Origin: Aureliella helgolandensis
Lineage (GTDB): Bacteria > Planctomycetota > Planctomycetia > Pirellulales > Pirellulaceae
Direction of reading: 5' to 3'
DNA: 64,000 nt
Assembly: GCF_007752135.1 (NCBI RefSeq)
Contig: NZ_CP036298.1
Coordinates: 4,464,001-4,528,000 of the forward strand
The notes under the pieces are model-generated. The model was not told the DNA's origin, searched no databases, and saw only the letters and a list, made by a program, of their open reading frames with translations. Positions 1 to 8,919 of the stretch are shown in pieces. A program made the position numbers and the translations under genes. Each line of letters opens with the position of its first letter. Positions within the stretch are counted from its first letter, which is position 1.

Positions 1-1319
1 GATTGTTGGGAGATCTCAACGAGGAAACCGCCACCACCCTCGACGCGCGACGCATCCTTGAACGAGTATTGCCTCGCGCATTTCGTCGCCCCGTTCTGCC
101 AACGGAGTCCGAGCTGTACCTCGATTTATTCACTAGAGCTCGTAGCCAAGAGCGATCATTTCTGTCGGCGCTCCGGATCAGCCTCAAAGCAATTCTGTGC
201 TCTCCCGAGTTCCTGTTTTTCCACGAAACGGGGGAGAATTCCCTCGATCAACATGCCTTGGCAACGCGGCTTTCCTACTTCCTCTGGAGCTCGATGCCCG
301 ATCAGGAGTTGACCGACCTCGCCAACGCAGGAACATTGAAAACCCCTGAAATCCTAAGAGCACAGGTCGAGCGACTTCTCACTTCCCCGAAGGCTAAGAA
401 ATTCAATTCCAATTTCACCGGCCAGTGGCTCGGGTTACGGGAGATCAATTTCACCGAACCGGATGCCAATCTCTATCCCGAGTTTGATGAGCTGCTGCGG
501 ATTTCGATGGTACGCGAGACGGAGATGTTCTTCCAAGAAATCCTGCAACATAACCTCAGCCTCGTCAACTTCGTCGATTCCAAATTTACTTTTCTGAATG
601 GCCGCCTAGCAAGCCACTATGGAATCACTGGCGTAGAGGGACAGGCGTTTCGCAAGGTGAGCTTACCGGCCGATGGACCGCGTGGCGGGCTGTTAACTCA
701 GGCCAGTGTTTTGAAAGTCACCGCCAATGGCACCTACACTTCGCCCGTCCTGCGGGGTGTCTGGGTATTGCAGAATATCATCGGCCAACCGACTCCACCG
801 CCACCCGATAACGTCGGTTCAATCGAACCCGATATTCGAGGTGCAACCACGCTCCGCGAACAGTTGGCCAAGCATCGGAGTCTCGATTCGTGCGCAACTT
901 GCCACCGAACCATTGATCCCCCCGGTTTCGCACTGGAGTGCTTCGATCCCATAGGGGGATTTCGTACCGAGTATCGCACCATGGCTGCGGAAGGTCGACG
1001 GCCAGAGATCGGGCAGGCGCCGTTCACCTATGCATGGGTGCGATATCGCATCGGCCAACCCGTCGATGCAACCGCTCTCATGCATGATGGACGCTCCATC
1101 GAAAGCATCCAAGACTTACGAGCAATTATTGCTTCGGATCCAGAGCTTATTTCCCGCACTCTAACCAAGAAGCTGCTGACCTACGCCGTGGGGCGTAGAA
1201 TCCTATTCTCCGATCGCCCAGCCGTCGAAGAAATAGTTCAGCAAACGCGCAAGCAGAATTACGGTTTCCGATCGCTCGTACACTCCATCGTCCAAAGCAC
1301 TATGTTTCAACAACAGTAA
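1..1319 (+). CDS. DUF1592/DUF1588/DUF1585 planctomycete cytochrome-type protein (5' partial)
   Basis: The reading frame is open at the left edge, so only the C-terminal ~438 residues are visible and the true start is outside the window. In order they show the end of a DUF1595-like segment (about 15-75), DUF1592 (about 85-210), DUF1588 (about 215-315) and DUF1585 (about 360-435). A single c-type heme motif C-A-T-C-H lies at visible residues 297-301, inside the DUF1588 part. Such proteins are very abundant in planctomycetes, are exported, and are thought to take part in redox steps of polysaccharide or organic matter breakdown; the reaction is not established. A DUF1552 gene follows after 15 bases, the usual partner, so the two are probably co-transcribed. 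Family assignment is strong; function is unknown. Confidence 0.9.
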   Translation, partial: LLGDLNEETATTLDARRILERVLPRAFRRPVLPTESELYLDLFTRARSQERSFLSALRISLKAILCSPEFLFFHETGENSLDQHALATRLSYFLWSSMPDQELTDLANAGTLKTPEILRAQVERLLTSPKAKKFNSNFTGQWLGLREINFTEPDANLYPEFDELLRISMVRETEMFFQEILQHNLSLVNFVDSKFTFLNGRLASHYGITGVEGQAFRKVSLPADGPRGGLLTQASVLKVTANGTYTSPVLRGVWVLQNIIGQPTPPPPDNVGSIEPDIRGATTLREQLAKHRSLDSCATCHRTIDPPGFALECFDPIGGFRTEYRTMAAEGRRPEIGQAPFTYAWVRYRIGQPVDATALMHDGRSIESIQDLRAIIASDPELISRTLTKKLLTYAVGRRILFSDRPAVEEIVQQTRKQNYGFRSLVHSIVQSTMFQQQ

Positions 1320-1334
1320 CCCGCAACAACCACC

Positions 1335-2594
1335 ATGCCCAATCCCTATCGCAGAACCTTCCTACGTGGTGCTGGAGTGGCTCTGGCATTGCCCCTGCTG
1401 GAATCCAGCCTACCCGCCGCCAAGCAAGACAAACCTAGATGCCGCCGTCTGGTAGCGATTAACATTGGTTTGGGCCTACACCTTCCCAACATTGTGCCAC
1501 AGCAATCCGGTAGGAATTACGATTTGCCCACCTATCTCAAGCTGCTCGGAGACTTCCGAGAGCAGTTCACCGTGATCTCCGGGGTATCCCATCCGGAGGT
1601 GGGCGGTGGGCATTCCTCCTACAAATCTTTTCTAACGTGCCAACCTCACCCCAACAGCGCTGGATTTCGCAACACGATTTCCTTAGACCAATTCGCTGCA
1701 GCAAAATTTGGAAGTGAAACGCGGTTTGCATCACTAGCACTCAGCAGTTCAGGCCCCGGTCTTGCCTGGTCGCGGAGCGGCGTAGAGATTCCGACGCTGA
1801 CGCGTCCCTCATTCGTGTTCCAAAAACTTTTCCTCGCAGGCAACCCCGCGGAACGAGCGCAGCAAACACAGCGTCTGCAGGAGGGACAAAGCGTGCTGGA
1901 CGTGGTCATGGAAAAAACCAAGCGTTTGGAGAGTAAACTCAGTGGCCGGGACCGCGATAAACTTGACCAATATTTCGAAGCGGTCCGCGAAGCCGAACGG
2001 CGGTTGGCCAAGGCAGAAGCGTGGGAGCAGAAGCCTAAGCCGGCGGTTGACGTCAAACCACCTCAGGACGAACGCGATAGTAAGAAGATTGTTGAGTGCA
2101 TGCGTTTGATGTACGACGTCATGCATTTGGCATTGGAATCGGATTCGACCCGCTTCGCCACCTACAACATTGCTGGCATGAATGCAGTGCCCGTGATTCC
2201 TGGAGTGGACAGCGACTACCACAATTTGTCCCACCATGGGAAAGACCCTGCCAAGATTGCGCAACTCACACTGGTAGAATCGGCTCTCATGCAAGAGTTT
2301 GGACGATTTCTCCAAAAGCTGTCCGAGACGACTACTCCAGAGGGCACGCTGCTTGACTCCACGATGGTGCTCTTCGGCTCCAACCTTGGAAACGCCAGTA
2401 GCCACGATACGAAGAATATGCCAATCGTCTTGGCGGGCGGCGGCTTTCAACACGGTCAACACCTCGCCTTTGATCCGAAGAATAACTACCCACTCCCCAA
2501 TTTGTTCGTTTCGATGCTGCAACAACTGGGTATGGAAACTGACACCTTTGGAACCGGAACTGGAACCATGGCAGGTCTGACCAGCCAAACCTGA
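1335..2594 (+). CDS. DUF1552 family Tat-exported protein
   Basis: This 419-residue protein begins with a twin-arginine signal (R-R-T-F-L-R-G at residues 7-13, then a hydrophobic stretch ending near A-A-K). The body matches the DUF1552 family, which in planctomycetes almost always sits directly behind a DUF1592/1588/1585 gene, as it does here. The family has an alkaline-phosphatase/sulfatase-like look in its second half (histidine- and aspartate-containing segments near residues 285-350), but no catalytic activity has been assigned to it. The ATG at 1335 is supported by the signal peptide that follows immediately. It is followed after 16 bases by a serine hydrolase gene, suggesting a three-gene operon. 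Confidence 0.9.
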   Translation: MPNPYRRTFLRGAGVALALPLLESSLPAAKQDKPRCRRLVAINIGLGLHLPNIVPQQSGRNYDLPTYLKLLGDFREQFTVISGVSHPEVGGGHSSYKSFLTCQPHPNSAGFRNTISLDQFAAAKFGSETRFASLALSSSGPGLAWSRSGVEIPTLTRPSFVFQKLFLAGNPAERAQQTQRLQEGQSVLDVVMEKTKRLESKLSGRDRDKLDQYFEAVREAERRLAKAEAWEQKPKPAVDVKPPQDERDSKKIVECMRLMYDVMHLALESDSTRFATYNIAGMNAVPVIPGVDSDYHNLSHHGKDPAKIAQLTLVESALMQEFGRFLQKLSETTTPEGTLLDSTMVLFGSNLGNASSHDTKNMPIVLAGGGFQHGQHLAFDPKNNYPLPNLFVSMLQQLGMETDTFGTGTGTMAGLTSQT

Positions 2595-2610
2595 AAGCCC
2601 CGCGAGAGAG

Positions 2611-3711
2611 ATGATGAATCGACGAACCGCACTTCAAACAGGGATCGGGCTAGCACTCGCGAGCCCGCTCTTAGCCGCTGTGCAAAACAGCCGACTCGAG
2701 GCGGCCGCCGCAGTGCTGCAACACGCAACCTCCACGGGACAAATCGACGCTGCCGCCCTGCACGTCTGGCAAGCCGAGCGTGAGTCGGCATGGGCCTTTG
2801 GCGCCGCCACCGACCACGATGCGATTTTCTTGTTAGCGTCTATTTCCAAACCCATCAGCGTGGCTGCGATAATGTCTTTAGCGGACGCCGGTGAGTTTGA
2901 CTTGAACGACTCGGTTCAAAAGTTTCTACCGGAATTTCGCGGGGAGGGACGTGAACGGATCACGATGCGTCACCTCTTCACGCATGCTTCTGGACTTCCC
3001 GATCAGTTGCCTGAAAACTCAAAACTGCGCGCCGCTCACGCGTCACTCTCCGAATTCGTCACCGCAGCTATTCGCACTCCACTGTTGTTTCCTGCAGGAA
3101 CAAGGTTTGGATATAGCAGTATGGCAATTCTATTGGCGGCCGAAGTAGCCACCCGCATCAGTGGGAAACCCATTGCCCGCCTCGTTGAGGAAACCGTTTT
3201 GCAACCGCTGGAAATGAAACACTCCGCCCTAGGCGTGGGGCAACTTCCCACCAGCGATTTAATGCGTTGTCAGGTTGAAGAGGCTGCCCCCGAATCGGGC
3301 GCTGGTGCACCGTCGGCCCAAAACTGGGACTGGAACAGTGACTACTGGAGACAACTTGGCACTCCCTGGGGTGGCATGCATGGTTCCGCTGCTGACGTCG
3401 CTCGCTTTCTGCGCGCCTTCCTGCATCCTCCCGAGGGCTTTCTCAAGCCCGAAACGATTGCGCTCATGCTCCGCAATCAGAACCCACCTGACATGTGGCC
3501 AAGAGGTTTGGGGTTTGACCTGGGAAGTGGCTTGAGCGGCCCTCAGCGCAGCCCTAACGTCTTTGGGCACACCGGTTCAACCGGTACGCTGTGTTGGGCC
3601 GATCCCGACTCCGACTCGCTATGCGTCGTCCTCACGACACTCCCTAGCCAAGCGGCCGCGCCGCACCCCCGCAGTCTCGCGGCCGAGCATGTTGCGGAGG
3701 CGGTGCGTTAA
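2611..3711 (+). CDS. Serine beta-lactamase-like hydrolase (class C / esterase family)
   Basis: The 366-residue protein has an N-terminal signal with a twin arginine (R4-R5) and a hydrophobic stretch. It carries the three motifs of the penicillin-binding/class C beta-lactamase fold: S-I-S-K at 77-80 (nucleophile and general base), Y-S-S at 168-170, and H-T-G near residue 323 followed by S-T-G-T. Family members include D-Ala-D-Ala carboxypeptidases, esterases and peptidases, so substrate cannot be inferred; a resistance role is not implied. It is the third gene of the operon that starts at the left edge and converges on the DUF1080 gene, with 15 bases between the stop codons. Confidence 0.88.
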   Translation: MMNRRTALQTGIGLALASPLLAAVQNSRLEAAAAVLQHATSTGQIDAAALHVWQAERESAWAFGAATDHDAIFLLASISKPISVAAIMSLADAGEFDLNDSVQKFLPEFRGEGRERITMRHLFTHASGLPDQLPENSKLRAAHASLSEFVTAAIRTPLLFPAGTRFGYSSMAILLAAEVATRISGKPIARLVEETVLQPLEMKHSALGVGQLPTSDLMRCQVEEAAPESGAGAPSAQNWDWNSDYWRQLGTPWGGMHGSAADVARFLRAFLHPPEGFLKPETIALMLRNQNPPDMWPRGLGFDLGSGLSGPQRSPNVFGHTGSTGTLCWADPDSDSLCVVLTTLPSQAAAPHPRSLAAEHVAEAVR

Positions 3712-3726
3712 ACTCGCGCGAAAAAG

Positions 3727-5847
3727 TCACTCGGCCTGCTTCAGCTCCTCAAGGTTTGCTTTACCGAGCGGCCAGAGTTCGAAGCGGCGCACCCACATTT
3801 CGGCCTGTTCCGTCTGCAGTACCAATTTGCCTGAATCGGGCTTCGCATCGAAGGCTTCGTTGACCATCACGCCATTCACTCTGTAGACCAAGTGTCCGCC
3901 TTCAGCAATGACTTCCATCCGAGTCCACTCCCCCATGGGGCTCTCAACATCTTCTCGGCCTCGAAAGTCAATCCTGTCGGCCCAATCCACATCGCGACCA
4001 AACCAGTTAATGCGGCCGCTGGACAGCGTCGTCCTTTCCGCACCTTTGCGCCACACCTTTTCGCCGTCACGATCTTGGCCAATTTCGGCTGTGAGCGTAG
4101 TTGGCAGAGCCTGACCGGTAACGGGATCGATTCCCGACAAGACGAGAATATCGCCAACGCCCCCTTCGATGATTTGAGCTTCGATCGCGGCCATCCAAGT
4201 ATTGTGGAATCCACCGTCTGGTCCCCATGCGTGGACGAGCACTCCCGAGTCTCGAGCGCGATCGACACGATCGCCCCAGGTTTTTCCTCCCCATTTGAAT
4301 TCAATGACCAAGTGGTAGTCGCGGTAGGTTTGATTGGTAATCAGACCTCCGTAGCCGTCTCCTGAGATGTGCAGCATCCCATCTTCTACCGCAAAGACCT
4401 TCTTGGGATCCGAATAGGCAGAATCACGATTCCAGCTATAGAAGCCTTCCAAATTTCGACCGTTGAAGATTTGCACGGGACCATCGACCGGACTGATGGC
4501 CGCATCGCCCGACGGTGGCTCCGCCGGCTCACCCGGCAGCTCTCGGATCGCGATATTGCGAAACGCGACAGGTTCATTGTGCCCCGCAAAACCAAAATAT
4601 CCACTTTCTCGCATTGCACCAGCTGGAACATGGCCTCCCCCTAGGAACTCTTTGGCTTCCGACAAATCGGTGTCAAGAATGGTAAAACCATTGAGTTCCA
4701 CAAGCAATCGACTACCCCGCATCGTAACCTGTTGAAAATTCCACTCTCCCACTGGACGCAAATAGCCGCGGTGTGCTGCCGCCAACCCATAGGCTGAACC
4801 ATGGTGTTGACGCGGATCGATGTCGGCGTACTGCGGATCTTCTGAGTCCAAAATTTGCAATTCAAATCCCTCAAGATTGGGAGAACCTTCTCCTGCATAC
4901 CGCAAGGCCAGTCCGTTGTTTCCACCTGGCTCAAGTTTGAATTCCAATTGGGCAACAAAATCAGCATACTCATTCTCACTGAAGACGGTCCCACCCATTC
5001 CCTTCTTCCAAACCAACGAGCCTTCAACCACTTCGCAGCTCGCTAGATCGCCTTGCCAACCAGTTAGATCCCTACCATTGAAAAGAGGCTGAAAACCACT
5101 GCTTGGGGCTTGTTCTGCCAACAACGCGTTGGCTTCGCTGGCAGGAATTTCACGCACATACAGATCGCGGAAGTAGAGTGTGTTGCCGTGGTTTTGCAAT
5201 TCAATTTGGCCGCGCGGATAGATGGGCAAATTGCGGTCCCACAAATTCTCCATTACCACATTTTCCGAGACTAGTTGATCATTCAGCTTGATGGTGACTC
5301 GCTCGCCAAGCATACGAATGTAGAACGTGTTCCATTGCCCCACTGGTTTATCGGCTTTGATTAGCGGGAAGCGAGGGTGCTGTTGGTTATTCCACAACGC
5401 CCCCGATCCGTTCTCGGCACCGTGGCGGAAGTAGTCGACGTGCTCAGTATCCCAAATCTGTACCTGGGGACTACCGCGCAGGTAAATTCCGCTGTCGCCC
5501 CCCGTGCCGATCTTCCAGTCGACGTAGAGCTCAAAATCTCCGTAATCCTTAGCCGTACAAAGGCTCTTGCCTGCTCCATCGAATACAAGGACGCCATCAA
5601 CGGCCTTCCAGTGAGCTCGCATGGACGCGTCAGCCTCCGCCTGGGCCGCCGACAACTCGCTGGCTGTCATCTCGGCCCGCGTTTTTGGATTCCCGACGAG
5701 GCCTTTCCAACCGGTCAAATCAGTCCCATTGAATAGCGGAACAAATCCAGCTGGAGCTTCAGCCAAGACTACAGTCGTGGAGAACAGAGTCAGAACTAAC
5801 GCCAATAAATTTGCCCGTAGCACTGCTGGGAAAAGCACATTATGCAT
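3727..5847 (-). CDS. Secreted protein with three DUF1080 domains
   Basis: This 706-residue protein has a signal peptide (about 1-30) followed by three tandem DUF1080 (3-keto-disaccharide hydrolase / laminin-G-like) units starting near residues 35, 252 and 456. Each opens with the same signature: F-N-G-T-D-L-T-G-W, F-N-G-R-D-L-T-G-W and F-N-G-R-N-L-E-G-F. Most family members have one unit of about 200 residues. The third unit is the most divergent and contains an insertion. Characterised DUF1080 enzymes act on 3-keto glycosides; others may only bind sugar. It lies 180 bases downstream of the SGNH hydrolase gene on the same strand. Domain assignment is firm; activity of each copy is not. Confidence 0.9.
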   Translation of the reverse strand: MHNVLFPAVLRANLLALVLTLFSTTVVLAEAPAGFVPLFNGTDLTGWKGLVGNPKTRAEMTASELSAAQAEADASMRAHWKAVDGVLVFDGAGKSLCTAKDYGDFELYVDWKIGTGGDSGIYLRGSPQVQIWDTEHVDYFRHGAENGSGALWNNQQHPRFPLIKADKPVGQWNTFYIRMLGERVTIKLNDQLVSENVVMENLWDRNLPIYPRGQIELQNHGNTLYFRDLYVREIPASEANALLAEQAPSSGFQPLFNGRDLTGWQGDLASCEVVEGSLVWKKGMGGTVFSENEYADFVAQLEFKLEPGGNNGLALRYAGEGSPNLEGFELQILDSEDPQYADIDPRQHHGSAYGLAAAHRGYLRPVGEWNFQQVTMRGSRLLVELNGFTILDTDLSEAKEFLGGGHVPAGAMRESGYFGFAGHNEPVAFRNIAIRELPGEPAEPPSGDAAISPVDGPVQIFNGRNLEGFYSWNRDSAYSDPKKVFAVEDGMLHISGDGYGGLITNQTYRDYHLVIEFKWGGKTWGDRVDRARDSGVLVHAWGPDGGFHNTWMAAIEAQIIEGGVGDILVLSGIDPVTGQALPTTLTAEIGQDRDGEKVWRKGAERTTLSSGRINWFGRDVDWADRIDFRGREDVESPMGEWTRMEVIAEGGHLVYRVNGVMVNEAFDAKPDSGKLVLQTEQAEMWVRRFELWPLGKANLEELKQAE

Positions 5848-6028
5848 GAGAGTGTCGCCTAGAGTTGCACCCGTACGTCATTCGCAACTGACGCCGAGCA
5901 CGCGGGGAAGGAAGGAGGGTGGGGTAGGGGATCGCTTGATCCGAACCAATCATCATAACGAGATTTGTTCGACGGTTTCCCGTTACTCACCGTGGAACCA
6001 GCGTTATGTGCGTAAAGTCTCGCAACAC

Positions 6029-6850
6029 CTAGTCGGCTTGGGGTTGTCGCAAAAGGCGGGTGAGGTAGTCCGCTGTTTCGTCAGCAATCACATTGTAGCC
6101 CGCCAGATTGGGGTGCCGATCTCCAAACCAGCCCGGCAAATCGCCAAGAATTGCGTCAAGCTCGTTTCCCATGATCTCAACGCTCGGTCCATGCACAAAC
6201 GGCGCCACCAACTGGTGATACTGGGCCGGAATCTTTTCCAAAGGATAGCGGCGGTAGTTGAGCATGTGCGGTCCCTTGAGCAGTTCGGCCTCATAACGCG
6301 GATAGATGTCAAAGAGCTGCAGCTCCTCTTCCCGGGCAACCTCACCGATCAACGCGTTGATCTCTTGACTTCGCAGCTTGTCAGAAAACGGGATGACGGT
6401 CATCGGAATCAACATCGCTTGCGGGTGATCCTTGCGCAGTAGCGCTAGCAACTCGTGGAAATCTTGGGGAAAGTTTTTTGAGAACTCCTCCCGCTTGGCT
6501 CGATCATTAATGCCGTATCGGATGAAGATAAAGTCGAGATTCGGCAGGTCGGCCACGTCCCGCGCGTAACGTCCCGAATCGATCAGCCGGCGGATAAATT
6601 CCCCACCTTGGCTGGAGTTGATTACTTGGCAAACTGGCAATTCCGCTTCCGCAGCCAGCAATTGCTCGAGTACCGCCTCTAGATGCGGCCCTTCAGGCTT
6701 AAGCCGCCGTGGCACACTTCCCTCGGTCGTGCTGTCGCCGATCAACAGTATTCGGACTACCCCGTCCGCTTCCGATTGGGCAGGGCAGGGCGGACATACA
6801 AACGCGAGCGCAAGCCCCAGGCAGATAGAAAGTACGGCAGAGACATTCAT
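6029..6850 (-). CDS. SGNH/GDSL-family secreted hydrolase
   Basis: The protein is about 273 residues from the ATG at 6848-6850. That start is preferred over an upstream in-frame one because a signal peptide (M-N-V-S-A-V-L-S-I-C and a hydrophobic run to about residue 25) begins exactly there. Block I is G-D-S-T-T-E-G with the nucleophile at Ser40. Block III reads G-I-N-D. Block V is near the C terminus with D-R-H-P-N-L-A-G-Y (Asp and His of the triad). Such enzymes deacetylate or de-esterify carbohydrates or lipids; neighbouring sulfatases and DUF1080 suggest a saccharide substrate, which is inference. Confidence 0.85.
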   Translation of the reverse strand: MNVSAVLSICLGLALAFVCPPCPAQSEADGVVRILLIGDSTTEGSVPRRLKPEGPHLEAVLEQLLAAEAELPVCQVINSSQGGEFIRRLIDSGRYARDVADLPNLDFIFIRYGINDRAKREEFSKNFPQDFHELLALLRKDHPQAMLIPMTVIPFSDKLRSQEINALIGEVAREEELQLFDIYPRYEAELLKGPHMLNYRRYPLEKIPAQYHQLVAPFVHGPSVEIMGNELDAILGDLPGWFGDRHPNLAGYNVIADETADYLTRLLRQPQAD

Positions 6851-7526
6851 CGAGCATATCCAGTGAGAATCAAGTAGATTGTTCAAACCATTAGATCGTA
6901 CCGCGTCTACGCTACGGCGCACACATCAGGAACTCCCAACAGTGCGTCCATCTGCCTTGCCCGCAAGGCCGCGCGGCCAGGCAGCCCCCCTCGCAGCTCG
7001 GCGATGCGAGCGTTACAAACCAGCTAAGTCCCAATAACGCCACCACTCCTTGGCCTGACTTGCAATTCCTAGCCAAGAACAATTTCACCTGCAGTCAAAA
7101 ACTACCCGCTGGCAGGCAGCTTTCCAGGGCAGTCACAACACTTACTGAGCCCCATTTCCTGCCAAACCATCTAGCAACTGTTGCTAGCGAAGTCTGCTTC
7201 CAACAGACCATCTGCCCACTGCACTACATCCATGCAAAACGACTTTCGTGCAATACCAGTCAACCGTCTTGCTCTTATCGAGTAAACTGCATTTCCCGCG
7301 CGAGCGCCTGAGCGCAACAGCGCCGGTCGACTGGGTAAGCCGGTGTCCGTGAGACGCGTTTTTCGTTTGCTGACGAACTCGATTCACGGCTCGAACGCTC
7401 CGCTGCAGGCTCCATTCACTCGGGTAACGACTTGCTCATCGCGCACGCCCCTCGGTTGCATTAGACGGTGTTGTACTAACCTCGCAGTCCCCTAGCGGCA
7501 CAGCTCTATTTGGCTTGACCACTATT
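6851..7526. other. Gene-less stretch with a GC-rich palindrome
   Basis: No convincing reading frame is seen between the SGNH hydrolase start and the sulfatase stop. A perfect 12-base palindrome (GGCCGCGCGGCC) lies at 6967-6978. The stretch must contain the promoter of the SGNH gene and the 3' end of the sulfatase operon, but no clear -35/-10 or terminator could be picked out. Confidence 0.5.
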
Positions 7527-8909
7527 TCATTTCGCTTGATTACGCTTCTTGCCTTTCCCCTGACGCTCCAATGCGCTGAGCTCCGTCGCGACTCCTGCGT
7601 CCCCTTGTCGCTGCATCCACCCCTGTAGACGCAGTTGCAAGTCGGCCAAGATCTTCCCATTCTGCGGATCATGGGCAATGTTGGTGAGTTCAAGTGGATC
7701 GCTGAGAACATCGTATAACTCGAACTCGGGTCGGTAGTAATAGGCGTCGACCAATTTGCGAGCCGTAGCATCCCCCGCCTCAGCCTTAGCTTCCATCGAT
7801 TGGAACGCGGCAGAGGAGGTGCAAGCATTCGTAAATTTCGAGTTGCTATTTAGATTGTGAATGAGCTTGAATTGAGAGGTCCTAACCGAGCGAATGGCGT
7901 AAGCCGCTGAACCATTGATAATCCCCCGCGTCGTCATGATGCCATACACTTCCGACTTATGCTCTTCAGATTCACCAGTCAAAACCCGCAAAAAGCTTCG
8001 TCCATCAAGGTCTGGATTGGGTTCTCCTCCAGCTGCATCTACCAGCGTAGGAGCAATATCCACATACTCCACCATCGCATCGGTCTTGCTGTTGACCTCA
8101 ACGCGGCCAGGCCAACGGACTAGCATGGCTGATTGCAGGCCGCTGTCGTAGCAAGTCCACTTGGCGAACGGAAACGCGTTACCCTGCTCGGAAACGATCA
8201 TGACCAACGTGTTGTCACTCAGACGATGTTGATCCAGCAGCTCCAAAATCTCACCGACTTGGCTATCAAAGTAGGTAATCTCCGCCAAATAGTTTCGAAA
8301 ATCTTCGCGAACGACCGGAGTGTCAACGATATAGGGCGGCAATACAACCGAGTCAGCTGGATAGCGCGACGCGTCTCCCTTATCCCATGGGCTATGGGGT
8401 TCGTTCGAACAGGCAAACAAGCAAAACGGCGTTTGAGTTTCGCGGGATTCACGCAGTAGTCGATCCATCTCCACCGCACTAGGATTGTTGCCGTTGGCCT
8501 TCAAGTACTCAAAGGGGAATACAGTTTTCGGCGCAATATGCGTCTTGCCCGTTAGTGCCACACGGTATCCCAGTGGCTGCAGATAGTGCACGATACTCAG
8601 CACATCGTTGTAGGCCTGCGTGTGATTCGGATAGGCGCCACTCCGCACCGGATAGAGCCCGGTATAAATATTATGCCTTGTCGGCGAACACATGGGCGCC
8701 GCTTGGAAGCAGGCGCTGAATTGCATCCCTTGGGAGGCGAAGCGATCGAGGTGGGGCGTGTGTGCCTGCCCACCATAGCAACCGATATCTCGAAAGGTGC
8801 AGTCGTCGGCAATAATAAAGACCAGATTCGGTTTTTCAGCAGCTGCGACAACAGGTTGCCCCAGTGGAGAGATCGCAATCAGGATCAACCAGCCATGCAA
8901 CTTGGACAT
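7527..8909 (-). CDS. Sulfatase, heparan N-sulfatase (SGSH)-like
   Basis: About 460 residues. The ATG at 8907-8909 is preferred over the TTG one codon upstream; a GAGAG ribosome binding site (8917-8921) overlaps the stop of the preceding gene. A signal peptide is followed by the alkaline-phosphatase-superfamily opening (N-L-V-F-I-I-A-D-D-C, metal-binding Asp pair). The formylglycine site C-S-P-T-R lies at about residue 74, within a segment resembling N-sulfoglucosamine sulfohydrolases. The spacing of only 10 bases behind the upstream arylsulfatase shows an operon of two different sulfatases, consistent with stepwise desulfation of a sulfated glycan. An FGE is needed for activation and is not in the window. 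Confidence 0.92.
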   Translation of the reverse strand: MSKLHGWLILIAISPLGQPVVAAAEKPNLVFIIADDCTFRDIGCYGGQAHTPHLDRFASQGMQFSACFQAAPMCSPTRHNIYTGLYPVRSGAYPNHTQAYNDVLSIVHYLQPLGYRVALTGKTHIAPKTVFPFEYLKANGNNPSAVEMDRLLRESRETQTPFCLFACSNEPHSPWDKGDASRYPADSVVLPPYIVDTPVVREDFRNYLAEITYFDSQVGEILELLDQHRLSDNTLVMIVSEQGNAFPFAKWTCYDSGLQSAMLVRWPGRVEVNSKTDAMVEYVDIAPTLVDAAGGEPNPDLDGRSFLRVLTGESEEHKSEVYGIMTTRGIINGSAAYAIRSVRTSQFKLIHNLNSNSKFTNACTSSAAFQSMEAKAEAGDATARKLVDAYYYRPEFELYDVLSDPLELTNIAHDPQNGKILADLQLRLQGWMQRQGDAGVATELSALERQGKGKKRNQAK

Positions 8910-8919
8910 CAATCATCTC

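Noticed and set aside
1809-2588. Long minus-strand frame (259 codons) across the DUF1552 gene
   Set aside because: Antisense shadow of a well-supported gene, with no signal or family motif of its own.
5621-6442. 273-codon plus-strand frame over the DUF1080/SGNH region
   Set aside because: Lies antisense to two recognised genes and across their gap; no motif or ribosome binding site.
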